A stretch of 64,000 bases of DNA from Streptomyces sp. NBC_01445 (GTDB lineage: Bacteria; Actinomycetota; Actinomycetes; Streptomycetales; Streptomycetaceae). Shown here one piece after another: positions 9,702-19,789 of the stretch; positions within the stretch are counted from its first letter, which is position 1; each line of letters begins with the position of its first letter. Both the position numbers and the translations under genes were made by a program. The notes under the pieces are model-generated. The model ran no database searches. It saw only the letters and a list, made by a program, of their open reading frames with translations, and had not been told where the DNA came from. The stretch covers positions 972,855 through 1,036,854 of the forward strand of contig NZ_CP109486.1 in the NCBI RefSeq assembly GCF_035918235.1. Reading direction: 5' to 3'.

Positions 9702-11741
9702 TCAGGCCAGAACGGAACGGACGGCCGCGACCACGTCGTCCGCGGCGGGCAGCACAGCGCGCTCCAGGTCGGGGTGGAACGGGACGTGCACGTCCTCGCG
9801 GCTCACCAGGCGCGGCGGGGCGAGCAGCGAGTAGAACTCGTCGTCGGACGAGAGGAGTTCGGTGATCAGTCCGGCGCCGAAGCTGCTCGTACGGTTGTCC
9901 TCCTGCACCACGACCAGGCGCCCGGTGCGGCGCACGGAGGCGGCGACGGTCTTCCGGTCGAGCGGCACCAGCCAGCGCAGGTCGATGACGTCGGCCGCGA
10001 CGCCGTCGGCCGCGAGGCTCCCGGCGGCGTCGAGGGCGAGTTCGGTCCCGTTGCCCCAGCTGACGACGGTGACGTCGTCGCCAGTACGCAGGGTGCGGGC
10101 GCCGAGCGCGGGTGCGGGCCGCCCAGCCGGCTCCCGGCGCTGCCGCATCAGGTGCTTGGGCAGCAGGATCAGCGTCGGATCGGGTGCGGTGAACGACTCC
10201 AGGAAGGCGGCCTCGGTGTCCTCGGGGGTGGAGGGGACGACGACGCGCAGTCCGGGCAGGTGGGTGAACAGGCTCTCGTTGCTCTGGCTGTGCCAGATTC
10301 CGCCGCCCGGCAGATAGCCGCCCCAGGGTGCGTAGATGACGACGGGGCACTGCCATGCGGAGACCGTGCGCCAGCGCAGTGTGGTGAGCTGGGCGGCGAG
10401 CTGGTTGAAGGCGGGGCCGGCGAAGTCGATGAACTGGAGCTCCACGACGGGCCGCATGCCGGCGGCGGCGAGCCCCACGGCGGCGCCGACGATGGTGGCC
10501 TCGGCGAGCGGCGCGTTGGTCATGCGCTCGCCCGCAACCTTGCCGAGCCCCTTGGTGAAGCCGAAGACGCCGCCCTTGGGATCGTCGATGTCCTCGCCGA
10601 ACAGGACGAGTTCGGGGTGGCGTTCCAGGCCGGTCGCCAGGGCCCGGTTGACGGCGGACACCATCGTTCCGCCGCACGGCTCGGTGAGCGGTCCGGCGGC
10701 CGGTTCCTGTCCGGCGGGGTGCGCCGTCTCGCTCGCCGGCGCGAACAGATGCTCCATGATCAGCTTCGGATCCGCGGCCGGCTCGGCGGCGACCCGCGCG
10801 AAGACCGCTTCGACCTCGTCGGCTTGCCGGGCCCGCGTGCGCTCCAGCCATGCCTCGTCGACGGCGCCCTCCGCGAGCAGCCGTGCGGTGAAGATCTCCA
10901 CCGGGTCGCGCAGGGTGGCGAGGTCCTCGCTGCTGCGGTAGACGCGGTGGTCGTCGGAGGACGTGTGCGGGTCGAGCCGGTCGAGGTGGCACCACAGCAC
11001 GACGGGCCCCTCGCCGCCCCGCACGGCGCTCAGCGCTTCGCGGGAGGCGGCGTGCAGGGCGTCGGGATCGGCGCCGTCGACCACGGTCGTGCGCTCCTGG
11101 GGCAGCAGGCCGAGCGCGTGCGGAGACATGTGCTCGGTCGGCGTGGAGATCCCGTAGCCGTTGTCGGAGACGAGGAAGACGACGGGCAGCCGCCGCTCCA
11201 CCGCGAAGGCGACCGCCTCGAAGAACTCGCCCTGCCGGGTGGAGGCGTCGCCGATGGAGCAGACGACCGCTTGTTCACGGCCCATCAACTGGGCGGCCCA
11301 GGCGGCTCCCACGGCGGGCAGGCACTGGCTTCCGGTCGGGCTCGCGATCGAGAAGACATTTCCCGAACGGTGGCCGAAGTGGGCGCTCATATTGCGCCCC
11401 GCCGAATGCGATCCGGCCTTGGCCATCAGATCGCGTGCCTGACCCTCGGTATTCATTCCGCGGGCCATGAGAACAGTGCGGTCGCGGTAGTGGGGAAAGA
11501 TCAGATCCTGCGGATCCAACAGCTCACAGAGGGCGGCCAGACCCTCGTGACCTGCGGAGGAAATATGGAACCAGGCCTCGCCCTGACGAAGCACGATGCC
11601 CGATCTGCGGTCGCATTCCCGCGAGAGCAGCATCAGTTCGAGGAAGTCAGCCCGCCGCTGCGCGGGTATCCCCGATGGCCGGGATTCCTTCGTCCGATTC
11701 TTCACAGTCAAATCGTGCCGTGTCGCCCGGGTCCCGAGCAT
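9702..11741 (-). CDS. thiamine-diphosphate 2-oxo-acid dehydrogenase E1, fused alpha and beta subunits
   Basis: A protein of about 679 residues with the alpha-type half first and the beta-type half after about residue 350. The TPP-binding segment reads GDASTRQGEF...VSDNGYGIS, and the beta half has LFGEDIDDPKGGVFG. Family members decarboxylate a 2-oxo acid and reductively acylate the lipoyl group of an E2. Here the only E2 in view is the N-terminus of the PKS encoded immediately downstream on the same strand, so E1 probably feeds that lipoyl arm. The ATG at 11741 follows a GGGGG stretch. An open frame extends further up to 11849, but its extra residues look non-coding, and GTG at 11705 is an alternative. 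No E3 gene is visible; the host's dihydrolipoamide dehydrogenase would have to reoxidise the lipoyl group. Confidence 0.88.
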   Translation of the reverse strand: MLGTRATRHDLTVKNRTKESRPSGIPAQRRADFLELMLLSRECDRRSGIVLRQGEAWFHISSAGHEGLAALCELLDPQDLIFPHYRDRTVLMARGMNTEGQARDLMAKAGSHSAGRNMSAHFGHRSGNVFSIASPTGSQCLPAVGAAWAAQLMGREQAVVCSIGDASTRQGEFFEAVAFAVERRLPVVFLVSDNGYGISTPTEHMSPHALGLLPQERTTVVDGADPDALHAASREALSAVRGGEGPVVLWCHLDRLDPHTSSDDHRVYRSSEDLATLRDPVEIFTARLLAEGAVDEAWLERTRARQADEVEAVFARVAAEPAADPKLIMEHLFAPASETAHPAGQEPAAGPLTEPCGGTMVSAVNRALATGLERHPELVLFGEDIDDPKGGVFGFTKGLGKVAGERMTNAPLAEATIVGAAVGLAAAGMRPVVELQFIDFAGPAFNQLAAQLTTLRWRTVSAWQCPVVIYAPWGGYLPGGGIWHSQSNESLFTHLPGLRVVVPSTPEDTEAAFLESFTAPDPTLILLPKHLMRQRREPAGRPAPALGARTLRTGDDVTVVSWGNGTELALDAAGSLAADGVAADVIDLRWLVPLDRKTVAASVRRTGRLVVVQEDNRTSSFGAGLITELLSSDDEFYSLLAPPRLVSREDVHVPFHPDLERAVLPAADDVVAAVRSVLA

Positions 11742-11823
11742 CGCCCCCAATAGCCAATTCGTGGAGGGGTGTTGATACCTCGTAGGAGTGAGTCCCGGGA
11801 ATTCGGCTACGGAAAAATAGTGA

Positions 11824-11847
11824 GCCCTCCCTCCCGGGAGGGAGGGC
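11824..11847. terminator. perfect 24-bp palindrome after the SARP gene
   Basis: GCCCTCCCTCCC is followed directly by its reverse complement, between the SARP stop and the E1 start. It probably ends SARP transcription. A second G-rich copy of the arm (GGGAGGGAGGGG) follows at about 11850. Confidence 0.6.
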
Positions 11848-11942
11848 ATCCGGGAGGGAGGGGGGCATGGCCCGCGCCCGCGGAGCCGGTCGGCTCACCC
11901 GCAGGACGAGGGGGTGTCCGACGGTGCGGCCGCGTTCTCGGG

Positions 11943-12740
11943 TCAGGCGGGGACGGCGGAGGCGAGGGGCTCGGGGTGCGCCATGAGGATGGACCGCTGG
12001 AGCCTGCCGAGGGCCGTCGACGGCTCGAGGCCCAACTCCCGTACGAGGGTGGCGCGCAGTCGCTGGTAGACGTTCAGGGCCTCCCCGCGACGCCCCGAGC
12101 GGTGCAGCGCGAGCATGAACTGGCCGTGCAGGCTCTCGTGCATCGGGTACTGGTTGACCAGCACGGTCAGTTCGGACAGCAGCTCGCGGTGCCGGCCGAG
12201 CCGCAGGTCCGCCTCGATGCGCTGGTCGAGGGCGCACAGACGGGTCTCCTGGAGCCGCCTGACCTCGAGGGTGATCTGGCTGCCGGCCTGGACGTCGGCG
12301 AGCGCGGATCCGGTCCACAGTGACAGCGCGTCGCGCAGCCGCTTGGCGGCACCCGCGTAGTCCTCGGCGTCCATGGCCCGGTACCCGGCGCCCGCGCGGC
12401 GTTCCAGTTCCTGGAAGTCGAGGGTGCCGCCGCGGGTCTCGAGGCGGTAGCCGCCCGGCAGCGTGACCAGGATGTCCTTGGCGGTCGCCTGCTCGTCCCC
12501 GCCCCGGTCCAGCGCCTCCCCGATCAGCTCGCGCAGTTGCAGGATGTAGGTCTGCAGCGTGGTGCGGGCGCTGCGGGGTGGCGTCTCGTCCCACAACTCC
12601 TCTATCAGCGTGCACACCGGTACGACGTGGTCCGCGTTCAGCGCGAGCAGCGCCAGGACCTGGCGGGGCTTGGGTGCGGTCGGCGCGATCGAGATGCCGT
12701 GCTCTCGCACCGACAACGGGCCCAGTACTTCGATGTCCAT
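11943..12740 (-). CDS. SARP-family transcriptional activator
   Basis: A protein of 265 residues with an OmpR-type winged helix at the N-terminus (about 1-95, containing PKPRQVLALLALN and the TLQTYILQLR recognition region) followed by a bacterial transcriptional activation domain (about 100-255, ELGLEPSTAL near the end). This is the size and layout of ActII-ORF4/RedD-type pathway activators. The ATG at 12740 has GGGGAGAAACG upstream. It lies between the pap genes and the E1-PKS genes on the same strand, so it most likely activates this cluster. Its own promoter carries an ARE-like operator, suggesting control by the butyrolactone receptor encoded about 22 kb away. Confidence 0.92.
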   Translation of the reverse strand: MDIEVLGPLSVREHGISIAPTAPKPRQVLALLALNADHVVPVCTLIEELWDETPPRSARTTLQTYILQLRELIGEALDRGGDEQATAKDILVTLPGGYRLETRGGTLDFQELERRAGAGYRAMDAEDYAGAAKRLRDALSLWTGSALADVQAGSQITLEVRRLQETRLCALDQRIEADLRLGRHRELLSELTVLVNQYPMHESLHGQFMLALHRSGRRGEALNVYQRLRATLVRELGLEPSTALGRLQRSILMAHPEPLASAVPA

Positions 12741-12838
12741 CGTTTCTCCCCTGTGGGTGCAAGCTGGTCGGCGCATGCAGGGTCCAGCTCCGGCACGGGA
12801 TGAGCGTGCCGCGGCATCTGAACCCACCACAAATAAAA

Positions 12839-12861
12839 AAACAGCACGGTCGGTTTGTCAA
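12839..12861 (-). promoter_or_regulatory. SARP promoter with ARE-like operator
   Basis: On the minus strand TTGACA at 12861-12856 is a -35 box, with an AT-rich -10 region (TTTTAT) about 17 bp on. Overlapping it on the plus strand is AAACAGCAC-GGT-CGGTTTGTC, close to the autoregulatory element of ScbR-type receptors. A receptor bound here would block the -35 box. Confidence 0.55.
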
Positions 12862-12916
12862 TCCGAACCGTGTAGTCTTTTTTCTCATGAGCCCCCAGCC
12901 ACACGGGAATCGCCTG

Positions 12917-13816
12917 TCACAGAGCGCGGCCGGACACCTCGCCGCGGACGGCGGTCAGACACCCGTCGTTGCATGTGGGACGCGACGCGGCCGCACTCCA
13001 GCGCCCCGTCCCGGCGAACAGCCGAGGCACGGACTCCAGCTGGTATCCGCCGTGCTCCAGCAGCACCACACCCCCGGGACGCAGCAGCCGGCTCGCCGTC
13101 AGCTCCATCGCGCGGATCATCTGAAGACCGCCCTCACCTGCCCAAAGAGCCAGCGGGGGATCGTAGTTGAGGACCTCCGGGGAACTGGTGCGCAGCCCGA
13201 TGGGAATGTAGGGCGGGTTGGTGACGACCAGGTCGACGGTGCCGTCGAGCTCGGGGAAGGCGTCCCGCGCGTCACCCTGCACGATCTTTGCTCCCGTGCC
13301 GTGGGCGTTGCGTACGGCGACCCGCACCGCGGCCTGCGCGAGTTCGATCCCGTACACCCTGGCCTGCGGGACGCGACGGGCGATGCTGACCGCCATCGTG
13401 CCGGGCCCGGCACAGAGATCGACCACCAAAGGAGACCGAATTCCGGCCTGAAACAGACCATGAAGTCTGTTTACTGCGTCGTCCACGATCTCCGCGGTCT
13501 CCGGCTTGGGCACGAAGACCCCGGGCGCCAGCTCGAAGCGGTGTCCCATGAACCAGGCGTGGCCCACGATGCGTTCGGCCGGTTCGCGGGCGGCACGCCG
13601 CTCCACATACGTCCACAAGTCCGCCGGGACCGGCCCCCGCAGCTGTCCGTCCAGGTCGTCGGGGGTCACCCGGACCGCGTGGGCTGCCAGGAGCCGGGCG
13701 TCGTCGCGCGCCGCCGCCTCCCCGATGCCCGCCGCGACGAGCCGTTCGACGGCGAGGTCCAGTGCGGCGGAGAGCGTCGTCGGCGTGGCCCCGGCCGGCC
13801 GTGCGGCGGTCGTCAC
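12917..13816 (-). CDS. HemK/PrmC-like N-methyltransferase, probable PapM equivalent
   Basis: A protein of 299 residues. A short helical N-terminal region is followed by a class I SAM fold (VVDLCAGPGTMAVSIA) and the amino-methylating motif NPPYIP. The family includes the release-factor glutamine methyltransferase PrmC; the NPPY motif marks transfer to amino or amide nitrogens. The GTG start overlaps the papB stop by four bases (GTGA), so the two are translationally coupled. In pristinamycin clusters papA, papB and papC are accompanied by papM, which dimethylates the para-amino group; that role is proposed here from context. A true PrmC copy is unlikely inside this cassette, but sequence alone does not settle it. 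Confidence 0.72.
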   Translation of the reverse strand: MTTAARPAGATPTTLSAALDLAVERLVAAGIGEAAARDDARLLAAHAVRVTPDDLDGQLRGPVPADLWTYVERRAAREPAERIVGHAWFMGHRFELAPGVFVPKPETAEIVDDAVNRLHGLFQAGIRSPLVVDLCAGPGTMAVSIARRVPQARVYGIELAQAAVRVAVRNAHGTGAKIVQGDARDAFPELDGTVDLVVTNPPYIPIGLRTSSPEVLNYDPPLALWAGEGGLQMIRAMELTASRLLRPGGVVLLEHGGYQLESVPRLFAGTGRWSAAASRPTCNDGCLTAVRGEVSGRAL

Positions 13817-14157
13817 GAGGCCCTCCGCTCCGGCTCGCCGGCGGCCGGGCCGCCCGTCGCGATCCACTCGTCCTCCAGGCGGCACGTCTCGGCGATGATC
13901 GTGTCGTACAGGCTCCGCAGGAACGCGGGGTCGATGCCGTGCTCCTGCGCGTACCGCGCGGCGCGGCCCTGCACCGTGGCGATGCGGTGCGGCTGCATCA
14001 TCGCCACGTCGTGGACGCGCTTGTACTCGCCGATGCGCAGGCAGATCTCCAGCCGCTCGCGCACCGCGTCGAGCAGGCCGGCGTCGACGGCGTCGAGCCG
14101 GGCGCGCAGCGACTCCAGATCCTCGGCCGCGTCCGCGGGTCCGATACGTAGTGACAT
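13813..14157 (-). CDS. papB: chorismate mutase-type enzyme (4-amino-4-deoxychorismate mutase)
   Basis: A protein of 114 residues, the size of AroQ-fold chorismate mutases. It shows the helix-1 pattern LRARLDAVDAGLLDAVRERL and the second-helix VHDVAMMQPHR. In para-aminophenylalanine pathways PapB rearranges 4-amino-4-deoxychorismate to the amino analogue of prephenate. The ATG at 14157 has GAGAGG upstream. It is divergent from papC with only 36 bp between the two starts, so their promoters must overlap each other or the coding ends. The assignment to amino-deoxychorismate rather than chorismate rests on the neighbouring papA and papC genes. Confidence 0.87.
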   Translation of the reverse strand: MSLRIGPADAAEDLESLRARLDAVDAGLLDAVRERLEICLRIGEYKRVHDVAMMQPHRIATVQGRAARYAQEHGIDPAFLRSLYDTIIAETCRLEDEWIATGGPAAGEPERRAS

Positions 14158-14193
14158 GACGATTCCTCTCTCGATGAAGAACTAGGGGGCAAG

Positions 14194-15060
14194 GTGTTCG
14201 AGCACTGTGTGGTGGCGGGCGGTACCGGCGAGGTGGGGCGGATGTTCGCCGGCCGGCTTGCGGACTCGGGGGCACAGGTCCTCTGCCTCGACCCGGCGGC
14301 CTCGGCGCCCGCCGCCCTGGCCGACGACATCCGCGCTCCCGGCCCCGAGGCCGCCAGGGCCATCGCGGCGGCCGACCTGGTGCTGCTCGCCGTGCCGGAG
14401 CCGGTGGCACTGGACGCGATCGGCCCCGTGACCCGGCTGATGCGCACCGACGCCCTGTTCGCGGACACGCTGTCGGTGAAGGGCGGCATCGCCGAGCGCC
14501 TGCACGCCCTGGCGCCCGGCATCCAGGCGGTGGGGCTCAACCCGATGTTCGCGCCGTCGCTGCCCCTGCCGGGCCGGCCGGTGGCCGCGGCCACCGTCAC
14601 CGACGGTCCCGCCGTCCGGGCGTTCCTGGCGCTGATCGCCGGGTGGGGCGCCCGGGTGGTCGAGATGTCCGCGCAGGAGCACGACGCGCTGACGGCCGCG
14701 CAGCAGGCGGCCACGCACGCGGCCGTCCTCGCCTTCGGCCTGGCGCTGGGAGAGCTCGGTGCGGACATCGGGGCGCTGCGCGCCACGGCGCCGCCGCCGC
14801 ACCGCACGCTGCTCCAGCTCCTCGCCCGGATCTCCTCCGGCACCCCGGAGGTGTACTGGGACGTCCAGTCCGGCAACCCGCACGCGCAGGCCGCCCGGCG
14901 CGCCGTGGGCCACGGCCTGGAGCGGCTCGGCCGGGCGGTCGCGAGCGGCGACCCGTCGGCGTTCGAGATGCTCGTCGAGGAGCTGCGCGCCACGCTCGGA
15001 GAGCGGCACAGGACCGAACTGGCCGATGCCTGCGCCGAGTTGTTCGCACAGCTGCGGTGA
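14194..15060 (+). CDS. papC: prephenate dehydrogenase family (4-amino-4-deoxyprephenate dehydrogenase)
   Basis: A protein of 288 residues. An N-terminal NAD(P) fold (VVAGGTGEVGRMFAGRL) is followed by the TyrA helical domain, with LSVKGGI and GLNPMFAPSL matching the substrate region of prephenate dehydrogenases. It should oxidatively decarboxylate amino-prephenate to 4-aminophenylpyruvate. The GTG start at 14194 follows AGGGGGCAAG. It is the only plus-strand gene among the pap genes and converges on papA. No aromatic aminotransferase follows, so the keto acid itself may be the pathway product. Confidence 0.88.
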   Translation: MFEHCVVAGGTGEVGRMFAGRLADSGAQVLCLDPAASAPAALADDIRAPGPEAARAIAAADLVLLAVPEPVALDAIGPVTRLMRTDALFADTLSVKGGIAERLHALAPGIQAVGLNPMFAPSLPLPGRPVAAATVTDGPAVRAFLALIAGWGARVVEMSAQEHDALTAAQQAATHAAVLAFGLALGELGADIGALRATAPPPHRTLLQLLARISSGTPEVYWDVQSGNPHAQAARRAVGHGLERLGRAVASGDPSAFEMLVEELRATLGERHRTELADACAELFAQLR

Positions 15061-15085
15061 GGGCGGGCCGGGCCGGCCCGCCCTC
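15059..15085. terminator. bidirectional terminator between papC and papA
   Basis: GAGGGCGGGCCGG is followed after one base by its reverse complement, beginning inside the papC stop codon. It lies between two converging genes and can serve both. Confidence 0.7.
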
Positions 15086-15094
15086 CGACGGCGG

Positions 15095-17239
<2,145 letters not shown>

Positions 17240-17255
17240 GGCTGCCCCCTCGGTC

Positions 17256-18467
17256 TCAGGCTCGCCGCACGGTCAGCGGGAGGTTCCGCACACCGAGCAG
17301 CCCGTCGCGGTGGTAGCGCAGTTGCGCGCCGGGAGTGATGCGTATGTCGGCGAAGCGGTCGAGGAGCGCCTCCAGCGCGATGCGGCCTTCCATACGGGCG
17401 AGCGGGGCGCCGAGGCAGTAGTGGATGCCGTGGCCGAAAGCGATCTGCTGGCGCGCCTCGCGCGTGGGGTCGAAGCGCTCGGGCTCCGGGAAGGACCGCT
17501 CGTCGTGGTTGGCGGACAGGAGCGAGGGGACGACCATGCGGCCGGCCGGGATGGTGACCCCGGCGAGCTCGGTCTCCTGGGTGGTGACCCGCGCCATGAC
17601 GGTGATCGGCGGACGCAGGCGCATCACCTCCTCGATGACGGCCGGGACGATCCCGCGGTCGGCCCTCACCTGGGCGGCGGCCCCGGGGTTCTCCTCCAGG
17701 CACAGCACGGTGTTGCCGAGCATCATGGAGGTGGAGACGTGTCCGGCCATGAGCAACAGGCCGCCGAACTCGACTATTTGAGAGTCTGTCAGGGTCTCGC
17801 CCTCGACCTCGGCGGCGACCAGCTTGGAGATCAGGTCGTCCCCGGGGTGCTTCCTGCGGTCGTGGACGTGCCCGAGCAGATACTCGTGCATCGCCTTCAT
17901 CGGCTCCTTGACGAGCTTCTCGTAGTCCTCGCCCGCCTCGTCGCCGAACTGCATGTCCGCCGGGTCCTCGACCTGCATCGACAGCATCCGGTCGGACCAG
18001 GAGCGAAACAGGGCGCGGTCCTCGGCCGGTACGCCGAGCAGCTCGGCGATGACGATGACCGGCAGCGGGTACGCGAAGTCGGCGACCAGGTCGAAGGAGT
18101 CGCCCTCGATCCCGTCGAGCAGCTGCCCGGCGAGCTCCACGACCCGCGGTTCGAGGTCGGCGATCGTCCGCGGCGTGAACGCCTTGCTGACGAGCTGGCG
18201 CAGCTTCCGGTGCAACGGCGGGTCGATCACCGAGAGGATCTCCTCGGTGAGTGCCTCGGAGTCGGGGCGCAGCCGCTGCAGTTCGGAGGAGAACACGGCC
18301 GGGTCCGCGGAGACGGCGAGCACGTCGGCGTGCCGGTGGACGTGGAACACCCCGTACTCGTCCTCGTGGACGGGATGTTCGTCACGCATGTTCCGCAGCC
18401 AGCCGAAGAGTTGGTGTCCGCCGTCCTCGACGGTCGGCCGGGGGGCGGGCAAGGTCTTCTGGGCCAT
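17256..18467 (-). CDS. cytochrome P450
   Basis: A protein of 403 residues with the haem-binding signature FGHGIHYCLGAPLAR, the K-helix ExxR (EEVMRLR) and an I-helix reading LLLMAGHVSTSM, where the usual acid-threonine pair is replaced by V-S-T. It is soluble, with no membrane anchor, as for Streptomyces tailoring P450s that need ferredoxin partners. No ferredoxin gene is adjacent. The start has GGAG at 12 bp. It follows the cyclodeaminase-like gene by 64 bp and precedes papA, so it may act on the aromatic unit or on the finished polyketide; the sequence does not say which. Confidence 0.92.
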   Translation of the reverse strand: MAQKTLPAPRPTVEDGGHQLFGWLRNMRDEHPVHEDEYGVFHVHRHADVLAVSADPAVFSSELQRLRPDSEALTEEILSVIDPPLHRKLRQLVSKAFTPRTIADLEPRVVELAGQLLDGIEGDSFDLVADFAYPLPVIVIAELLGVPAEDRALFRSWSDRMLSMQVEDPADMQFGDEAGEDYEKLVKEPMKAMHEYLLGHVHDRRKHPGDDLISKLVAAEVEGETLTDSQIVEFGGLLLMAGHVSTSMMLGNTVLCLEENPGAAAQVRADRGIVPAVIEEVMRLRPPITVMARVTTQETELAGVTIPAGRMVVPSLLSANHDERSFPEPERFDPTREARQQIAFGHGIHYCLGAPLARMEGRIALEALLDRFADIRITPGAQLRYHRDGLLGVRNLPLTVRRA

Positions 18468-18531
18468 CGAGGGGGTCTCCTTCGCGGGTTCGGTCCAGGG
18501 GGCGGGCCGGCGGCCCGGTTCGGTGCCCGGT

Positions 18532-19659
18532 TCAGTGCCGGGCCGGGGCGGCGACGGGGAGCGGCTGCAGCGCGTACGGATCGACGGTGTCGGCCGGGTG
18601 GTGCTCGATCTGCAGCCGGCTGCCGAGGCCGTGCTCGGCCGCCGCTTCCAGGAAGACCTCCATGGCCAGGGCGTCCTCGAAGGCGAATCCGGTCGAGTCG
18701 AAGACGGTCAGCGCGCCGCGGCGCTCGTGGGCCAGGGCGGGTTCGGCGGCGAGCCGGGTCAGGCCGGGCCCCGTCTGGTGCGGTGCGAGCCGCTGGCACT
18801 CGCCTTCGCGGTGGGCCTGCTCGGGGTGGTCGGCGGTGACGAAGGCCCGGCGCAGCAGCGAGAGCGGCAGTTCGGTCTTGCCGATGAGGTCGGCGCCGAC
18901 GGCGTTGATGTGCAGGTGCTCGCGGTGCGGGCCGTCGGGGAGCACCGGACCGCCGCCGGTGGGCACCGAAGTGGCCGTGGTGATGATGTCCGCCTCGGCG
19001 GCGATCCGTGCGGGGTCCGCGCACTGAACGGGGATCCCGGTGAACGCGGCGCGGCGCGCGAAGCTGTCGCGGTGCGCCGGATCCGTGTCCCACACCAGGA
19101 CCCGCTCCAGCGGGAACACGAGGGACAGCGCGTGGAGTTGGGTGACCGCCTGGGCGCCGGCGCCGATCAGGCCGAGGGTGCGGCTGTCGGGGCGGGCGAG
19201 CAGCCGGCTCGCGACGGCCGAGGCGGCGCCGGTGCGCAGGGCGGTGAGCAGCACGCCGTCCATCAGGGCGGTGAGGGCGCCGGTGCTGTCGTCGTAGCGG
19301 GCGACCGTGCCGATGATGGTGGGCAGCCCGAAGTGCTTGGGGTTGCCGGGGCTGTAGCCGACGGTCTTGAGGGTGATGCTGTCGCCCGGGTCGCGGTGCG
19401 GCATCCACTCGAAGATGCCGCGCACCGGCTCCGTACGCTCGAATCCGTCGCGCAGGGGCGACAGTTCGCGCGCGCCGCGGCCGATCTCGGCGAACCCCTC
19501 GGCGAGCCGGTCGATGATCCGGCCCATCAGGTCGTCGCGCCCGACGGCGGCCACGATCTCCGCGATGTCGTGCCTGCTCAGGACCCAGGTCTCCATCGGG
19601 TGTGCTCCCATTTCTTCGGCCGCTCTCGGCATGGCTTCCATCAGCCCGTACGTCGGCAT
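18532..19659 (-). CDS. ornithine cyclodeaminase / mu-crystallin family protein
   Basis: About 375 residues from the ATG at 19659 (AGGGACG upstream); ATG at 19611 or 19596 would give a slightly shorter protein. The Rossmann motif is LGLIGAGAQAVTQLHALS, and EWMPHRDPGDSITLKTVGYSPGN matches the substrate end of the family. Members deaminate and cyclise ornithine or lysine, or act as dehydrogenases of N-substituted amino acids (SbnB, alanine dehydrogenase types). The actual substrate cannot be read from the sequence. It heads a minus-strand transcript with the P450 and papA, and is divergent from the AMP-ligase operon across 130 bp. Confidence 0.8.
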   Translation of the reverse strand: MPTYGLMEAMPRAAEEMGAHPMETWVLSRHDIAEIVAAVGRDDLMGRIIDRLAEGFAEIGRGARELSPLRDGFERTEPVRGIFEWMPHRDPGDSITLKTVGYSPGNPKHFGLPTIIGTVARYDDSTGALTALMDGVLLTALRTGAASAVASRLLARPDSRTLGLIGAGAQAVTQLHALSLVFPLERVLVWDTDPAHRDSFARRAAFTGIPVQCADPARIAAEADIITTATSVPTGGGPVLPDGPHREHLHINAVGADLIGKTELPLSLLRRAFVTADHPEQAHREGECQRLAPHQTGPGLTRLAAEPALAHERRGALTVFDSTGFAFEDALAMEVFLEAAAEHGLGSRLQIEHHPADTVDPYALQPLPVAAPARH

Positions 19660-19789
19660 CGTGGTCGTCCCTGCTGACGCAGGGCTGATCGCCGCCTGAC
19701 GCGCCCGGCGGCCGCGGCGCCCGTACATCAGCGGCGCGTCAACGCCCCTGCTCAGACTTGGCCGGACGCGAACGGCGGAAGGATGAGCG

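Noticed and set aside
9645..11753. A 702-codon plus-strand frame
   Set aside because: Antisense to the E1 gene, which has TPP motifs and the correct length.
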